A stretch of 64,000 nucleotides of DNA from Vombatus ursinus (taxonomy: Eukaryota > Chordata > Mammalia > Diprotodontia > Vombatidae). The DNA lies in contig NW_020946557.1 in the NCBI RefSeq assembly GCF_900497805.2, positions 3,400,833-3,464,832 of the forward strand, given 5' to 3'. The translations under genes and the position numbers were made by a program. Under the pieces are notes generated by a model that worked only from the letters and a program-made list of their open reading frames with translations, searched no databases and was not told the DNA's origin. Positions 22,383-32,469 of this stretch are shown in pieces; the stretch's first letter is position 1; every line of letters begins with the position of its first letter.

Positions 22383-22389
22383 CTCACTG

Positions 22390-22950
22390 TGCCACAAATA
22401 ATCAACTCCTCTTGACGGATGAACAGATTGAAACAAATGGCTAATAACAAGTTTATCTTCTACTTGAAAGTTAAGTACCCAGCTTACATAGACAGACAGA
22501 TCATCCCTTTGCTGTATGAATTTGGGGAGAGAGAGAATGATCTATGTGCTAATGGAAAGTTTGGGGGAGAGGAGAGGAGGAAATACTTTTTTAATATGAT
22601 CTGGTCTTAATGCACTGCCATCAATCCTGCATTCCTCAACATGCACAGATGGAATAACAGAGGAGCAATCTACCAGATGACATTGGCAAGTCTGTCTTAT
22701 TTTCTTGTTTTTTCTCTTATTTTCACAAGTACAGACTTAATGGACACATAATTCCTATAAAGACACTAGCACAGCAGCAAATCCCTGTAGAGTAAACTGG
22801 CCTATTTCAATTTCCCAATAACCAAGAGCATTTATTATTTATCAGAACCTGTTTGCTCTTTCTATACTTAGACACTGATCTTTGCAGTAAAGTGAGGAGG
22901 GAAATGACTAATAGACCATTTAGTGAGAGAGTTTCTTAACCCTGCAACCA
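22390..22950. other. No gene recognised
   Basis: Unassigned. The 63-codon frame 22,419-22,610 has no features. Confidence 0.4.
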
Positions 22951-22955
22951 GCACA

Positions 22956-22982
22956 AACACACACACACACACACACACACGT

Positions 22983-23015
<33 letters not shown>
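22956..23015. repeat. (CA)n microsatellite
   Basis: About 13 and 14 CA units separated by gtacat. Immediately downstream (23,044-23,135) begins a segment repeated at 24.55 kb. Confidence 0.95.
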
Positions 23016-23043
23016 AGTTACTATTTCTAAACAATTCTTCCTT

Positions 23044-23135
23044 GACCTTTCCAGTGTGAAACTCAGACTGAGTAACCACTAGAGTAACATAGAAATAAAG
23101 CACATCCCAAAAGATTCCAACACTTAATTAAGTGC
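23044..23135. repeat. Direct duplicate, copy 1 of 2
   Basis: 92 bases about 86% identical to 24,555-24,646 in the same orientation, without gaps. The shared core includes agactgagtaacca and acatcccaaaagattcca. It does not match a repeat family I know. Confidence 0.75.
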
Positions 23136-23283
23136 CAAAATTTAATTTATTTTCAGATTTTTTTTAAGAAAAGCAGTTAAAAGTTTAAAGTTATCATGGG
23201 TAAAAAGACATGTCATATATTTTTTCTAAACAAAAAAATCAGTAAAAATAAAATTGAGGGGATATACTATAACTAATAATATG

Positions 23284-23775
23284 GTATCAGGGAAAGGGTA
23301 CTGTACTTGGAGTCCGAGGATATGGATTCAAATTCTGATTATACTATTTACTAGCTATTTGATATTGAACAAATCATTTCATTTCTCTAAGTCTCAGTCA
23401 GATACATAACTAGGATGAGATGAAAGAGACTGGCTCCTAGGTGCTGGCCTGTATCTATTGCATGGCACAGCTGAGAACCACCCACAGAGGCCCATGCTTT
23501 TTGAGACCTTCTTCTCCATCCCCCAAACCCTGCTGGGCCAAAGGCCACCCCAGGATATTTATACACAAAGTTGAACTCTCTTCTGCACTAAAGCTGCCAC
23601 CATTCCCCATTGTTTTCCTCCAGGTGAAAGAATTCCCCATTAAATGTAGTCTCAGTTTCCTCATATGCAAAATGGCAATGATAAATACATGACCTATCTA
23701 CCCCCACAATACTCTTTAAAAACTAATATCCTGCAACCACTTTGAGTGACCAGCACATATTAAGTGAGTTTTGTA
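23284..23775 (+). repeat. MIR SINE, sense, split by a ~250-bp insertion
   Basis: Left part 23,284-23,398: gggtactgtacttggagtcc, ttactagctatttgatattg. Right part from 23,649: ctcagtttcctcatatgcaa, gcaatgataaatacatgacc and a tail to about 23,770. The two parts are contiguous in the MIR consensus. Confidence 0.75.
23399..23648. mobile_element. Unidentified insertion in MIR (hAT-like duplication)
   Basis: Starts cagatacataactaggatga and ends cccattaaatgta. It is flanked by a perfect 8-9 bp direct repeat, agtctcagt (23,390-23,398 and 23,648-23,656). Duplication length and the CAG start suggest a hAT element, but the right terminus is not a convincing inverted repeat. The overlapping open frames on both strands (23,441-23,692 and 23,455-23,670) are unremarkable. 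Confidence 0.6.
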
Positions 23776-23890
23776 CACCGACTTGTGAGTTCCTTGAGGT
23801 TAAGGGACTGTCTTTTGCCTTTTTTTTTGTATCCCCAGTACTTGGCACATTGACTGGCACATAGTAGGCCCTTAACGTTTCTAGCCTGAC
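23776..23890 (+). mobile_element. L2 LINE 3' end, sense
   Basis: gtgagttccttgaggttaag, ggactgtcttttgccttttt, gtatccccagtacttggcac and actggcacatagtaggccct form a classic L2 terminus. Confidence 0.8.
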
Positions 23891-23894
23891 TAAC

Positions 23895-24360
23895 TAATGG
23901 AGAAATCAGAAAACTGGTAAAAAATGGCTAACTGAGCAGATTAACATACGATCCTTAGGGAGCGATGGAGTAGAACCTTTCTGAAGCCCAGAAAGCCCAG
24001 GAGTTTTATTATTTCTAAAGTAATTTCACCATGGCTTGGCTTTCCCCCTTTTGTCATTCCAGAATTATAATCAGGAGCCCTAACCTGTGTTTCTTATTCC
24101 TGAGACATCCAGGACTAGGGCAGAGCCCTTGAAGTCAGCAAGAGTCAGTCCAAGTTCCTACAGGGATCAAACTTGTACCTCCACTTGGTGACAAGGCTTA
24201 TCTCCAACACCTTCAACACCTTGTCTACTATTTTCTACACTTTGTCTTTAAGACAAGTCTAGAGGGGAAGGAATGATTTAGGAACAAGTATCTAGAGATA
24301 AGAACTTAGGTTTTGCTCTTAACTCTCTGGCTTATCTTGACTATCCTGTCCTAGAGTTAG
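23895..24360. other. No gene recognised
   Basis: Unassigned single-copy-looking sequence. Confidence 0.4.
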
Positions 24361-24365
24361 AACTT

Positions 24366-24480
24366 TAAGAAAGAAAGTGGGGGAGGGAGGGGAAAGGAAG
24401 ATAAGAGAAAAAGGGAGATAGAAAAAGAAAAAGGAGAGAGGGAAAGGGATAGTGAAAGAATGAAAGAAGACAGTGAAAGT
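24366..24480. repeat. Polypurine tract
   Basis: About 115 bases almost wholly G and A (gggggagggaggggaaagga and similar), strand-asymmetric and not a clean simple repeat. Confidence 0.85.
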
Positions 24481-24554
24481 CAAGCATCTTTGTTTTTCTT
24501 TGTAAATAAGTTTTTATTGATATCTTTTTTTATTGTTTCTAATCACTTTTTTCT

Positions 24555-24646
24555 GACTTTTCCCATGTGAGGCTAAGACTGAGTAACCATTAAAATAACA
24601 AAGAAATCAACCACATCCCAAAAGATTCCAAGATTTAATTAAGTGC
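24555..24646. repeat. Direct duplicate, copy 2 of 2
   Basis: Partner of 23,044-23,135 (13 differences in 92 bases by my alignment). A second purine tract follows at 24,716-24,772. Confidence 0.75.
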
Positions 24647-24715
24647 TATTGTTTTCTCCAGCATTCCCCTCTCCCTCTCAGACAGCCATCCCACATAAAA
24701 TAGTACTTTTTAAAG

Positions 24716-24772
24716 TAAAAAAAGAAAGAGAGAAAGAAAAAAAGAAGGAAGGAAGGAAGGAAGAGAAGAGGA
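24716..24772. repeat. GAAA/GGAA purine simple repeat
   Basis: gaaagagagaaagaaaaaaa and four ggaa units. A (GT)n run of about nine units follows at 24,934-24,951. Confidence 0.9.
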
Positions 24773-25095
24773 GAAATCAGCACAACTGGTTAATATATTG
24801 AAAAAGTCCAATAACATGTGCAATGTGCAACTTCCCACAACCAGAAAAGGGTGGCTTGGGAGTATCCTTTCATATCTCTTATTTTGAGCCATGTTTGTTC
24901 TTTATAATTTTGCAACATTTGATTTTTATTTTCTGTGTGTGTGTGTGTGTGTTTTATTTACATTGTTGTAGTCATTGTGTGTTGAAAAGTCATGCATGTT
25001 TTCAACCCAAATTTTTTTCACAGGAGGAATGGATAGGTTCAGATATGGCAGTTAGGACTCAGGACATTGGAACATTTCTTAGTTCTTTCATCAGT

Positions 25096-25130
25096 TCAAT
25101 TCAACAAACATTTATAGGTACTTACTAAAT
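25096..25130 (-). mobile_element. L2 LINE terminus fragment, antisense
   Basis: aattcaacaaacatttatag and gtacttactaaat are the antisense L2 3' end, interrupted by the following SINE. Confidence 0.55.
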
Positions 25131-25376
25131 GAGCTAGGTGGCTCAGGGGATAGACCTGAAGTCAGGAAGACTTAGCTTCACGAGTTCAAATCCAGTCTCA
25201 AACACTTACTAGCTGTGTGACCCTGAGCAAGTCATTTAATTCTCTTTGCCTCAGTTCTTCATCAGTAAAATGAGCTGGAGAAGGAAATGGCAACCCACTC
25301 CTGTATCTTTGCGAAAAAAACCCTAAATGGGGTCACAAAAAGTCAGACATGATTGAAACAAACGAACAAGAATAAC
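25131..25376 (+). mobile_element. MAR1-type tRNA SINE (long form, RTE tail), sense
   Basis: gctaggtggctcaggggata, gagttcaaatccagtctcaa, tagctgtgtgaccctgagca, aatgagctggagaaggaaat and the RTE-like tail aaatggggtcacaaaaagtc, agacatgattgaaacaaac. All modules are present in order. Confidence 0.88.
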
Positions 25377-25552
25377 AATGAGCACAATAGGTAGAAGTTG
25401 TAAATTTAGGCTTAACACACAGAATTACTTCCTAGAAGTAATCCTATCCAGAAAGCAGAGGGTTGACTTTCAATGAAAGTCTCATCCTCAATGAAAGAAG
25501 ACCAGTTTTTGGGTGTGTTGTGGAGAGAATTATTTTTCAAGCTTGGGTTGTA

Positions 25553-25742
25553 CTAGAATTAACCTGGGATCCAAGAACTTGTTTTTAATATTTTGATAAC
25601 TGATTTCAATATAATTGGTTTCCTTTGTAACTTTATGTATTTTATCTTATGCATTTAAAAACATTATCCTGAGAAGGGGTCCATAGGTTTGAATAGATTC
25701 CCAAAGGGGTCCATGACACAAAAAAAAAGTTAAGAAATCCTG
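25553..25742 (+). mobile_element. hAT-like element, family A
   Basis: Interior gatttcaatataattggttt, ctttgtaactttatgtattt, ggggtccataggtttgaata and end aaaagttaagaaatcctg match the copies at 39-225 and 38,395-38,600. A second end fragment of the same family (caccagactgctgaaag, tgtccatgacacaaac) lies at 25,795-25,855. Confidence 0.7.
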
Positions 25743-25859
25743 ATTTGTGTAATTATTCTATTAATACATTTTTTCCCCTTTAGATAAGATTAAGACTCCA
25801 AAGGTTTCACCAGACTGCTGAAAGTGTCCATGACACAAACCAGGTTGAAATTCTACGAT

Positions 25860-26550
25860 TCTATAAAATAGTTTAATGAAACATTCACTAATTCTCATGC
25901 TGAGGATGTGAATAAGGGATAAGAAGAGACACAATTAGCAATTAATGCCTTTTCAAAATGTTCATGTTTTCCTAGACAGAGACATAGAGCTCAACATTCT
26001 AACAATTATAGGTCCAACAAATAATAACATAAGCTTAGTTTACTTGATGAAGACTTGCTATACTATAGCTTCTTTTTTTTAACTTGCTGCTTCTATTTTC
26101 TACCCAATTATATCCAAGAAGGAAGGAAATTACATTGTTTTGGTATAATAAAAATGAAACCAATCATATTAATTCCAAAGCTCTGAGTCACATCTCACCC
26201 AAGGATCAGAAAATTGGATTATGAAGAAAATCAGATTAGTCTATAACATAAAGAGAACCTGGAAAGAATAAAAGCAAAGTTAGCTGAAATGACAACTATA
26301 GGTTTCATCTGCAATTTGTACTTCTGAACAGGGATTTTTAAAAAATTAAATCAACTCTTCCACGAACCTCCAGCAACTCAACTCCAAGAGATTCCGCTCT
26401 CCTCTGACTTCATATAGGACTCACTGTCTCTGCCATTCTTTTGACATCTACCATAGCCTTGCATTGGGTTACACTGGAATATATCTTGCCTCTGAAATAA
26501 GCATCTTGAGAGTGGGAACTTTAAAATAACAATAACAAAAACAACAAACA
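25860..26550. other. No gene recognised
   Basis: AT-rich unassigned sequence. The 66-codon minus-strand frame at 26,378-26,578 shows no features. Confidence 0.4.
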
Positions 26551-26553
26551 TGT

Positions 26554-26704
26554 GTTTTTTTTCTTTTTGGTGAGACAATCAGGGTTAAGTGACTTGCCCA
26601 GGGTCACATAGCTAGTAAGTGTCAAATGTCTGAGGCTATATTTGAACTCAGGTCCTCCCTACTCTAAGGCCAGAGTCCAATCCACTGCAGCACCTAGCTG
26701 CCCC
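26554..26704 (-). mobile_element. Marsupial tRNA SINE (short form), antisense
   Basis: T-tail, gagacaatcagggttaagtg, cccagggtcacatagctagt, gaactcaggtcctccctact, head gcagcacctagctgcccc. It sits at the very 3' terminus of an antisense L2. Flanks acaacaaacat and acaataaacat suggest an imperfect target duplication. Confidence 0.88.
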
Positions 26705-26915
26705 TACAATAAACATTTATTAAGCACTTATGCATACTATGAGCAAAAATGAGTAACAAACATTTATTAATTACTTACTATGTACCAGGAACTGTCCTAA
26801 TCACTGGGGAGCACAAAAAAGGCAAAAACATGGTGTCTGCCCTAAAAGAGGTCACATTCTAATGGGAGAAACAACATGCAAATAAACGTTGGCATGCAAG
26901 ATATATACATATATA

Positions 26916-26946
<31 letters not shown>

Positions 26947-27368
26947 ATATATATATATTATATACATATATATATATGTATGTACATAGAGAGAGAGAGA
27001 GAGAGAGAGAAATCTGGTAAAGATGGGAAGTAATGTGTGAGGAAAGGCACTAGCAGTTACTAGGAAAGGTCTCCTGAAGAAAGTGGGACTTGAACTGAGT
27101 CTTGAAGGCATCCAGGGAAACCAGGAGGCAGAGGTGAGGAAAGAGAACATTCCATGCCTGGAGGAAAGCCAGTGAAAACGTCAGGAGCTGGTAGTCAAAA
27201 GACTGAGTAGCGTGCATGAGGAACATCAAATAGGCCAGTATAGCTGAAGTGTAGAGTATATAGAGGGGAATAAAGTGGAAAAAAGATTGGAAAGGTAGGC
27301 AGGGGCCAGGTTGTAAATAGCTTTAAATGCCAAACAGAGGATTTTATATTGATTCTAGAGGTAATAGG
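26705..27368 (-). mobile_element. L2 LINE 3' half, antisense
   Basis: acatttattaattacttact, atgtaccaggaactgtccta, gacttgaactgagtcttgaa, aggtaggcaggggccaggtt and aaatgccaaacagaggattt run in the L2 antisense order from the 3' UTR into ORF2. A (TG)n(TA)n(GA)n microsatellite interrupts it at 26,905-27,010. Confidence 0.85.
26905..27010. repeat. Compound (TA)n(TG)n(TA)n(GA)n microsatellite
   Basis: Grown inside the antisense L2 3' UTR. The 102-codon minus-strand frame 26,842-27,150 is largely its translation and is not a gene. Confidence 0.95.
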
Positions 27369-27371
27369 GTC

Positions 27372-27430
27372 TTAGAATCATAGGATTTAGAACTGGAAGG
27401 GATTTTAGAGATCATATACTCCAACCTTTA
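27372..27430 (-). repeat. MIR-family fragment, antisense
   Basis: ttagaatcataggatttaga and actggaagggattttagaga match the start of antisense MIR. A (CA)n of about ten units follows at 27,463-27,482. Confidence 0.55.
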
Positions 27431-27489
27431 CCTTACCTCCTAATCTAACAGTAGGTAAGACATACACACACACACACACACCCCTACAC

Positions 27490-28065
27490 CTATAACACTA
27501 GACAGAATGTGATAAATCCAAAGGAAAAATCTAAGTTCTATGAGAATTCTGAGAAAGGAGAAATCAATTCTCACTGTGGGAAATCAGGGAAGCCTTCATG
27601 TAGAAAAATGCACCTAAAGAAAGAGATCAATTTCGATAAGATGAAATGGAGGAAAGGAACAATTAACCCACTGCAGGCAGGAGAGATAGTTTGAATATAT
27701 ATTGACAATATATACAGTGACGATAGAAGTCAGGACAAGAACAGGGGAGTCAAGGAGTCCAGCATGGCTATAACAAAACAAAGGGGAATATTACAAGATG
27801 AAGTTGAGTGGAAAGGCCAAAGTCACATTTTGAAAGTCTTTGAATACTAGGATAAGAACTTTATTTTATTTTTTATTTACTCATTAGGCAATGGGGACCT
27901 ATGGATAATTCATGAGCAAAGTAGGAATATGACAAGGTTATATTAGGAATATTTCAATGACAGCAGTGAAAAGGATGGTTAAGGAGGGGAAGGAACTAGA
28001 GGCAAGAAGGCTGGTTAGGAGACTATTATAATAGTTCAGTTGAGAGAGATTAAGGACCTGAACTA
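27490..28065 (-). mobile_element. L2 LINE, antisense, decayed
   Basis: gacagaatgtgataaatcca, ggagaaatcaattctcactg, tgacaaggttatattaggaa, ggagactattataatagttc are consistent with an older L2 subfamily in antisense through ORF2. Confidence 0.5.
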
Positions 28066-28170
28066 TAATGATTTCAATGGAAATGAAAAGAAGATGGATG
28101 AGTATATCTATTGAAATAGATACAACCACTAGGCCTATACTTCTAGAGATATCAAATAAAGAAAAAGAGG

Positions 28171-28329
28171 AGGGACAGCTAGGTGGCGCAGTGGATAGAG
28201 CACTGGCCCTGAAGTCAGGAGGACCTGAGTTCAAATCTGGCCTCAGACATATAACACTTACTAGCTGTATGACCCTGGGCAAGTCACATAACCCCAATTA
28301 CCTCACCAAAAAAAAAAAAAAAAGAAAAG
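28171..28329 (+). mobile_element. Marsupial tRNA SINE (short form), sense, in L1
   Basis: agggacagctaggtggcgca head, gagttcaaatctggcctcag, tgaccctgggcaagtcacat and a tail of 16 A. It is flanked by the target duplication gaaaaagagg (28,161-28,170 and 28,330-28,339). Removing it restores L1 order. Confidence 0.93.
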
Positions 28330-28430
28330 GAAAAAGAGGAACCATGTGTACAAAAATATTTATAGCAATTCTTTTTGTAGTGGCAAAGAACTGAGGTAAA
28401 AGAGGTGTCCATCAATTGGGGCATCAAATA

Positions 28431-28643
28431 AGGGCAGCTAGATAGAGCAGTGGATCCAGCAACAACCCTAGAGTCAAGCAGACCTGAGCTCAAATCTGGC
28501 CTCAAACACTTACCTAGACCCTGTTTACCTCAGTTTCTTCATCTGTAAAATGAGCTGGAGAAGGAAATGGCAAACCATTCCAGTATCTTTGCCAAGAAAA
28601 CCCCAAATGGTGTCATGGAGAGTCAGACACAACTCAACAACAA
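28431..28643 (+). mobile_element. MAR1-type tRNA SINE (long form), sense, in L1
   Basis: agggcagctagatagagcag, ctcaaatctggcctcaaaca, aatgagctggagaaggaaat, ccaagaaaaccccaaatggt and the tail gagagtcagacacaactcaa. Flanked by ccatcaattgggg and ccatcaactggag, a duplicated L1 segment. Confidence 0.9.
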
Positions 28644-29099
28644 CCATCAACTGGAGAAGACCAAAACAAATTATAGTATACAAACATAATGGAATATTAT
28701 CGTGCCATCAGAAATGATAAAAGAAATGAGTTCAAAGAAACCTGGGAAGACTCGTATGAATGTATTCAGAGTGAAATGAGGAGGACCAGGAGAACAATTT
28801 ATATAATAATAACAATGTGGTAAAGACAAACAACTTTGAAAGAACTCTTTTCAGAACTCTGATCAATGTATAACTAAAAATAATTCCAGAAAACCAGTGA
28901 TGAAGCATGCTACCTACCTCTTGAGAGAGAAGGAAGGTGTTCAAGATATCTATAGAATAAGACACTTTTGCATGTGACCAATGTGAGAATCTGTTTTGCT
29001 TGACTAGGTATAATTGTTTTAACGGTTTTGTTTTTCCATCTTTCATAGGGAGAGCAGGAAGAAGACAAAATAAATGTTTGTTAATTGAAAAAAAGTCTT

Positions 29100-29615
29100 T
29101 TTAATAAAGAAATAACAATAGATGCCTATGACTCCAAGGATGAAGGGCAGGACTTGGCAGATGACTGCCTTAATCACTACTTCTTTGTATCCCCCACAGT
29201 GCCTTGCACTTATGTATCCAAGAGATTTGCTTGTTTAAGTAAATGTCTGCTTTTATAATATTACTTTGTTTCTTATGTCCTATGTTCCTCTTATAACAAT
29301 TGTTTTATTGAGAAGGAATATTCAGTAGCTTTTGCTGTCTTCGTCCTACTGGAGGTTCTCAGGCTCCCTGAATTAACTATTCCTTACTCCTCAAGTCCAG
29401 AACAACAGCCCCAAGACTCTGCCCTCAGCAGATGACCTTGCCTCCTACTCTACTGAGAAAATTAAGATTATTCATTCTGAAACAACTTCATCTCCCTTAT
29501 TCCACATCTCAAAGCCCTGCTACATCTTCACCCATTTTCTCCTTATTTCCTCAGTCTCTGATGAAGATGTGGCCCTCCTCCTTGCAAATAGCACCCCTCT
29601 ACTTATCATATATCA
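29100..29615. other. No gene; weak sense L2 traces
   Basis: cttctttgtatcccccacag and gtgccttgcacttatgtatc near 29,180-29,225 look like the L2 3' UTR. The remainder is unassigned. Confidence 0.4.
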
Positions 29616-29617
29616 AG

Positions 29618-29790
29618 GAATTATAGACTTAGAACCAGAACAAACCTTGAAGGTCATCAAATCCAACTTCCTCATTTTTCAGGTGAAGGCCCAGAGCAAT
29701 GAATGACTTGCCCAGGATCACGCAGCTAGTAAGTGACTGATGTGAAATTCAAACTCAGTCCTTCCCTGCCCTAAACCTAGTTCTCAAGTT
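29618..29790 (-). repeat. MIR-family SINE, antisense
   Basis: attatagacttagaaccaga, cttgaaggtcatcaaatcca, gacttgcccaggatcacgca and gaaattcaaactcagtcctt are in the antisense MIR order. Confidence 0.7.
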
Positions 29791-29988
29791 GTTTCTCAAA
29801 ATAAAGTCTTATGGAGAAGATCATGAAAGAATAGGAGGTAATGGCATGGAAGGTACAAGCAGAGAAGTCAGTCTTAGCCAGGAAGGCCATCTCCATTGAA
29901 GAGTGAAGGAAAGGAGAGAATGGGTAAGGACAATAAGAAGTTTAGAGAAATGAAGCAAAGGATCCCTCCACTACTAATCCATATTAAA

Positions 29989-30179
29989 TGGCCACAGGGC
30001 CATCTCCAGTCATCCTGATCAATATCTGGCCACTGGACCCAGATGGCTCTGGAGGAGAAAGTGAGGCCAGTGACTTTTTTACAGCCCTCCCTCACTTAAA
30101 TCAAATTCACTTGCAAATCATGGCATCACCTTCCTGATGCCATGGTCCTCTTTGAGAAAGAAGGACAAACAACAGCAAA
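29989..30179 (+). repeat. RTE-tail repeat, sense
   Basis: ccatctccagtcatcctgat, caatatctggccactggacc, cagatggctctggaggagaa, ccctccctcacttaaatcaa, and the 3' terminus tgatgccatggtcctctttg plus gaaggacaaacaacagc. It is the sense partner of the 1,238-1,420 copy, and its terminus is related to the end of the LINE at 54.4-56.4 kb. Confidence 0.7.
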
Positions 30180-30339
30180 GACATAATAGGTAGCCTCAAT
30201 GTTCTCAGGAAAATATGAGAGGTTTTTTTGTTGAGTTTCTTAATAAAAAGCAGTTCATTTGTTGCCTCTTTTCTTTTATATTGGCCGTTTCCCATTCCTT
30301 GGAATCACTCACTCTTCACCTTTCATTCTCATAATCCCT

Positions 30340-30580
30340 ATTTCTTTTTAAAGCTTGGCTCAAGCTTCACTGTCTACTTGAAGCCTTTTCCTGACCTCCT
30401 CAGCTAGTGCCCTCCCCTTTTCTTCACTTTATATCTATTTACCTATTCTGTTTATAAATCTATATGTTCACTTTGTCTCCCCCATAGAAAGTAAGTTTCT
30501 TGAGGGCAAGTAGTATTATGCTTTTGTCTTTGTTTCCCTTTACATAATAGGTTCCTATTAAAGCTTGCTGATTATTTGAT
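30340..30580 (+). mobile_element. L2 LINE 3' UTR, sense
   Basis: aagcttggctcaagcttcac, cttgaagccttttcctgacc, ctttgtctcccccatagaaa, ttcttgagggcaagtagtat and a ttcctattaaagcttgctga terminus. Confidence 0.75.
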
Positions 30581-30614
30581 TGAGGAAAGAGAAGAATTTG
30601 GGGAAATTTTGGAA

Positions 30615-31174
30615 CAGTGTTCTCAAACTTTTTGGTCTCAGGATCCCTTTATACTCTTAAAATAATACTGAAGACTCCAAAGTGTTACTGTTTATATGCT
30701 TTAAATCTATCGATACTTAACTATATTCTAAATTAAAACTGATACATTTTAAAATATTTACCAACTTGTTTAAAAATAACAATAATAAAACCATTTCACA
30801 TTAATATAAATAGTATATTTAATGATAAATAACTACATTTAAAAAAAAAGTTAGTGAGAAGAGTGGCATTGTTTTGCATGCTTTTGCAAATCTCTTTAAT
30901 GTCTGGCTTAATAGAAGACAGTTGGATTCTCCTATCTGCTTTTGCATTCAGTCTATTGCAATATGTTGTTTTGGTTAAAGTATATGAAGAAAATCTGGCC
31001 AAGCACAGATATAGAGTTGGAAATTGGAGGTATATTTTAACAAGCAAATATCATCTTAGTGATATTGCTAAAAATAGTTTTGACCTTATGGACCCCCAAA
31101 GAAAGTGTGGGGGCAGTGGTGGAGGAAGGGAGGGTACCCTCAGTGTTCCACAGATCATACTTCAACAACTAGTG
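30615..31174 (+). mobile_element. hAT-like DNA transposon, family B
   Basis: Starts cagtgttctcaaactttttg and ends ttcaacaactagtg (the decayed complement of the start). The interior (gtctcaggatccctttatac, gtgagaagagtggcattgtt, ctctttaatgtctggcttaa, ttttgaccttatggaccccc) matches a widespread mammalian non-autonomous element of the 'cagtggttctcaaa' hAT group. The 108-codon frame at 30,854-31,180 is an accident of this element. Confidence 0.75.
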
Positions 31175-31179
31175 ATCTA

Positions 31180-31565
31180 GGGAAACATGATAGAATCAAA
31201 AAGAGAGTAATAAAAGAATTTTCATGGAGTAATGGAGGCCCAGCTAAGATGGACCAAATCAATATAATTTCTTAAGTCCTGCAGTAATAATAGAGAGTTC
31301 ACAAATGAGGATAAAACGAGTCATAGAATGAGTTAACAAAAGTTAAGTTAATAAGATGGAAGTGGGGCAAAGGGGTTAAGGAGCAAGGGATTCACAGGTT
31401 GTTCACATATTGCAAAATAATGTACAAATATTATCTCAGTACCTTAAACCTCCCAGATAATTACATTCCTTACACATTCAAGAAATGTGGGATAATTTGT
31501 GGTGGAATGAGGACTAAGCTTTGACCTTCCTATACTTCTACCTGTTCTTAAACATGACTCCAGCA
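31180..31565. other. No gene recognised
   Basis: Unassigned AT-rich sequence. Confidence 0.4.
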
Positions 31566-31569
31566 CTGG

Positions 31570-31815
31570 AAAAAACAATATGATGCAATAGTAAGAGGAC
31601 AGCACTTGGAGCTAAAAGTCTTAATAGCGCATAATAGTTAGGAAAATCACATAGCCTCTCAGAGACTCAATGTCCTCATCTGTAAAATAAAAATAATAAT
31701 ACACTACCTACCTCACACAGGGTCATTGTAAGGGTTCAATTAAAACAGATAATTTATGTTAAGTAACTATAAGTGTTATCTAGATGTAAGCTTTGAGCTA
31801 CTATTATTATTATTA
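31570..31815 (+). repeat. MIR SINE, sense
   Basis: gatgcaatagtaagaggaca, ggaaaatcacatagcctctc, gtcctcatctgtaaaataaa, cacagggtcattgtaagggt and an (ATT)n end give a full-length MIR order. Confidence 0.75.
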
Positions 31816-31819
31816 TTAA

Positions 31820-32460
31820 TACATAACAAAAACTGCTAAAGTTTTGTGGTTAAAGTAAATTCACCCAATTAGGAACATCTGTAAAGGGACTTGTTGAAAC
31901 AACAACACAAACATATGAAGGCATGCCCTAATCCAATTTGAATGGCTGACTTAAAGTACTTTCAAATCCAGTGGGACCCAATCACATGATAAACATTAAT
32001 AATGCTTCTAGGCACTCAGTTAGACTATTAGGACCACCCACATCAGAAACTTCCAGGAGTTATTGCAATGTCAGAAGCAAAGGAACCAATCAGACCATAT
32101 CAGACACTCTGGAGAAGTTTTTTTTAAAGACACAAAACAAAATGACCAATGAGACCACACCCTGTGCATTGCTTTGAGTTACAGAAACAGCAATGGGTAT
32201 TTCTTAGAAATGTCTTTGTAAATTTCTCTTCAAAACATTGGTTTTGATCATCTGTTCAATACTTTAAGATCAGTAGACTTTTCTCACTCGGAGGGATAAC
32301 AGGATTTCAGACTAAAAATGTTATCTATCCTGCAAAATTTATTCTCAAAAATGGAGGAGGAAAACATTCTACCAATCTCTTTTATGAGATATATCATCCT
32401 AATACGTAAACCAGACTGGAAGCATTATGGCCTTTGTATAAAAGACAAAAAATAGTTAGC
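31820..32460. other. Unassigned stretch with several CCAAT boxes
   Basis: Holds gacccaatcac (31,975), aaccaatcag (32,084) and gaccaatgag (32,144), all in the same orientation. No TATA-like partner, exon or LTR structure could be confirmed around them. The short frame 31,971-32,177 has no features. Confidence 0.35.
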
Positions 32461-32469
32461 TTTTCTATC

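Larger units (their letters stand above)
28105..29095 (+). mobile_element. L1 LINE ORF2 end and 3' UTR, with two nested SINEs
   Basis: Coding remnants include EISNKEKE and, after the first SINE, MCTKIFIAILFVVAKN (28,340-28,392). This is the L1 ORF2 C-terminal 'CTRMFIAALF-IAK' motif. It then continues to gaatattatcgtgccatcag (EYY-AI-N), aagcatgctacctacctctt and an end at aataaatgtttgttaattga. It is heavily interrupted and 5'-truncated. Confidence 0.8.

Noticed and set aside
26842-27150. 102-codon minus-strand frame
   Set aside because: Antisense L2 crossed by a TA/TG/GA microsatellite; the Tyr-Ile and Thr-His runs are the repeat.
28068-28394. 108-codon frame with recognisable peptide pieces
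   Set aside because: A chimera of L1 ORF2 remnant (EISNKEKE, IFIAILFVVAKN) with an inserted SINE between them, not a host gene.
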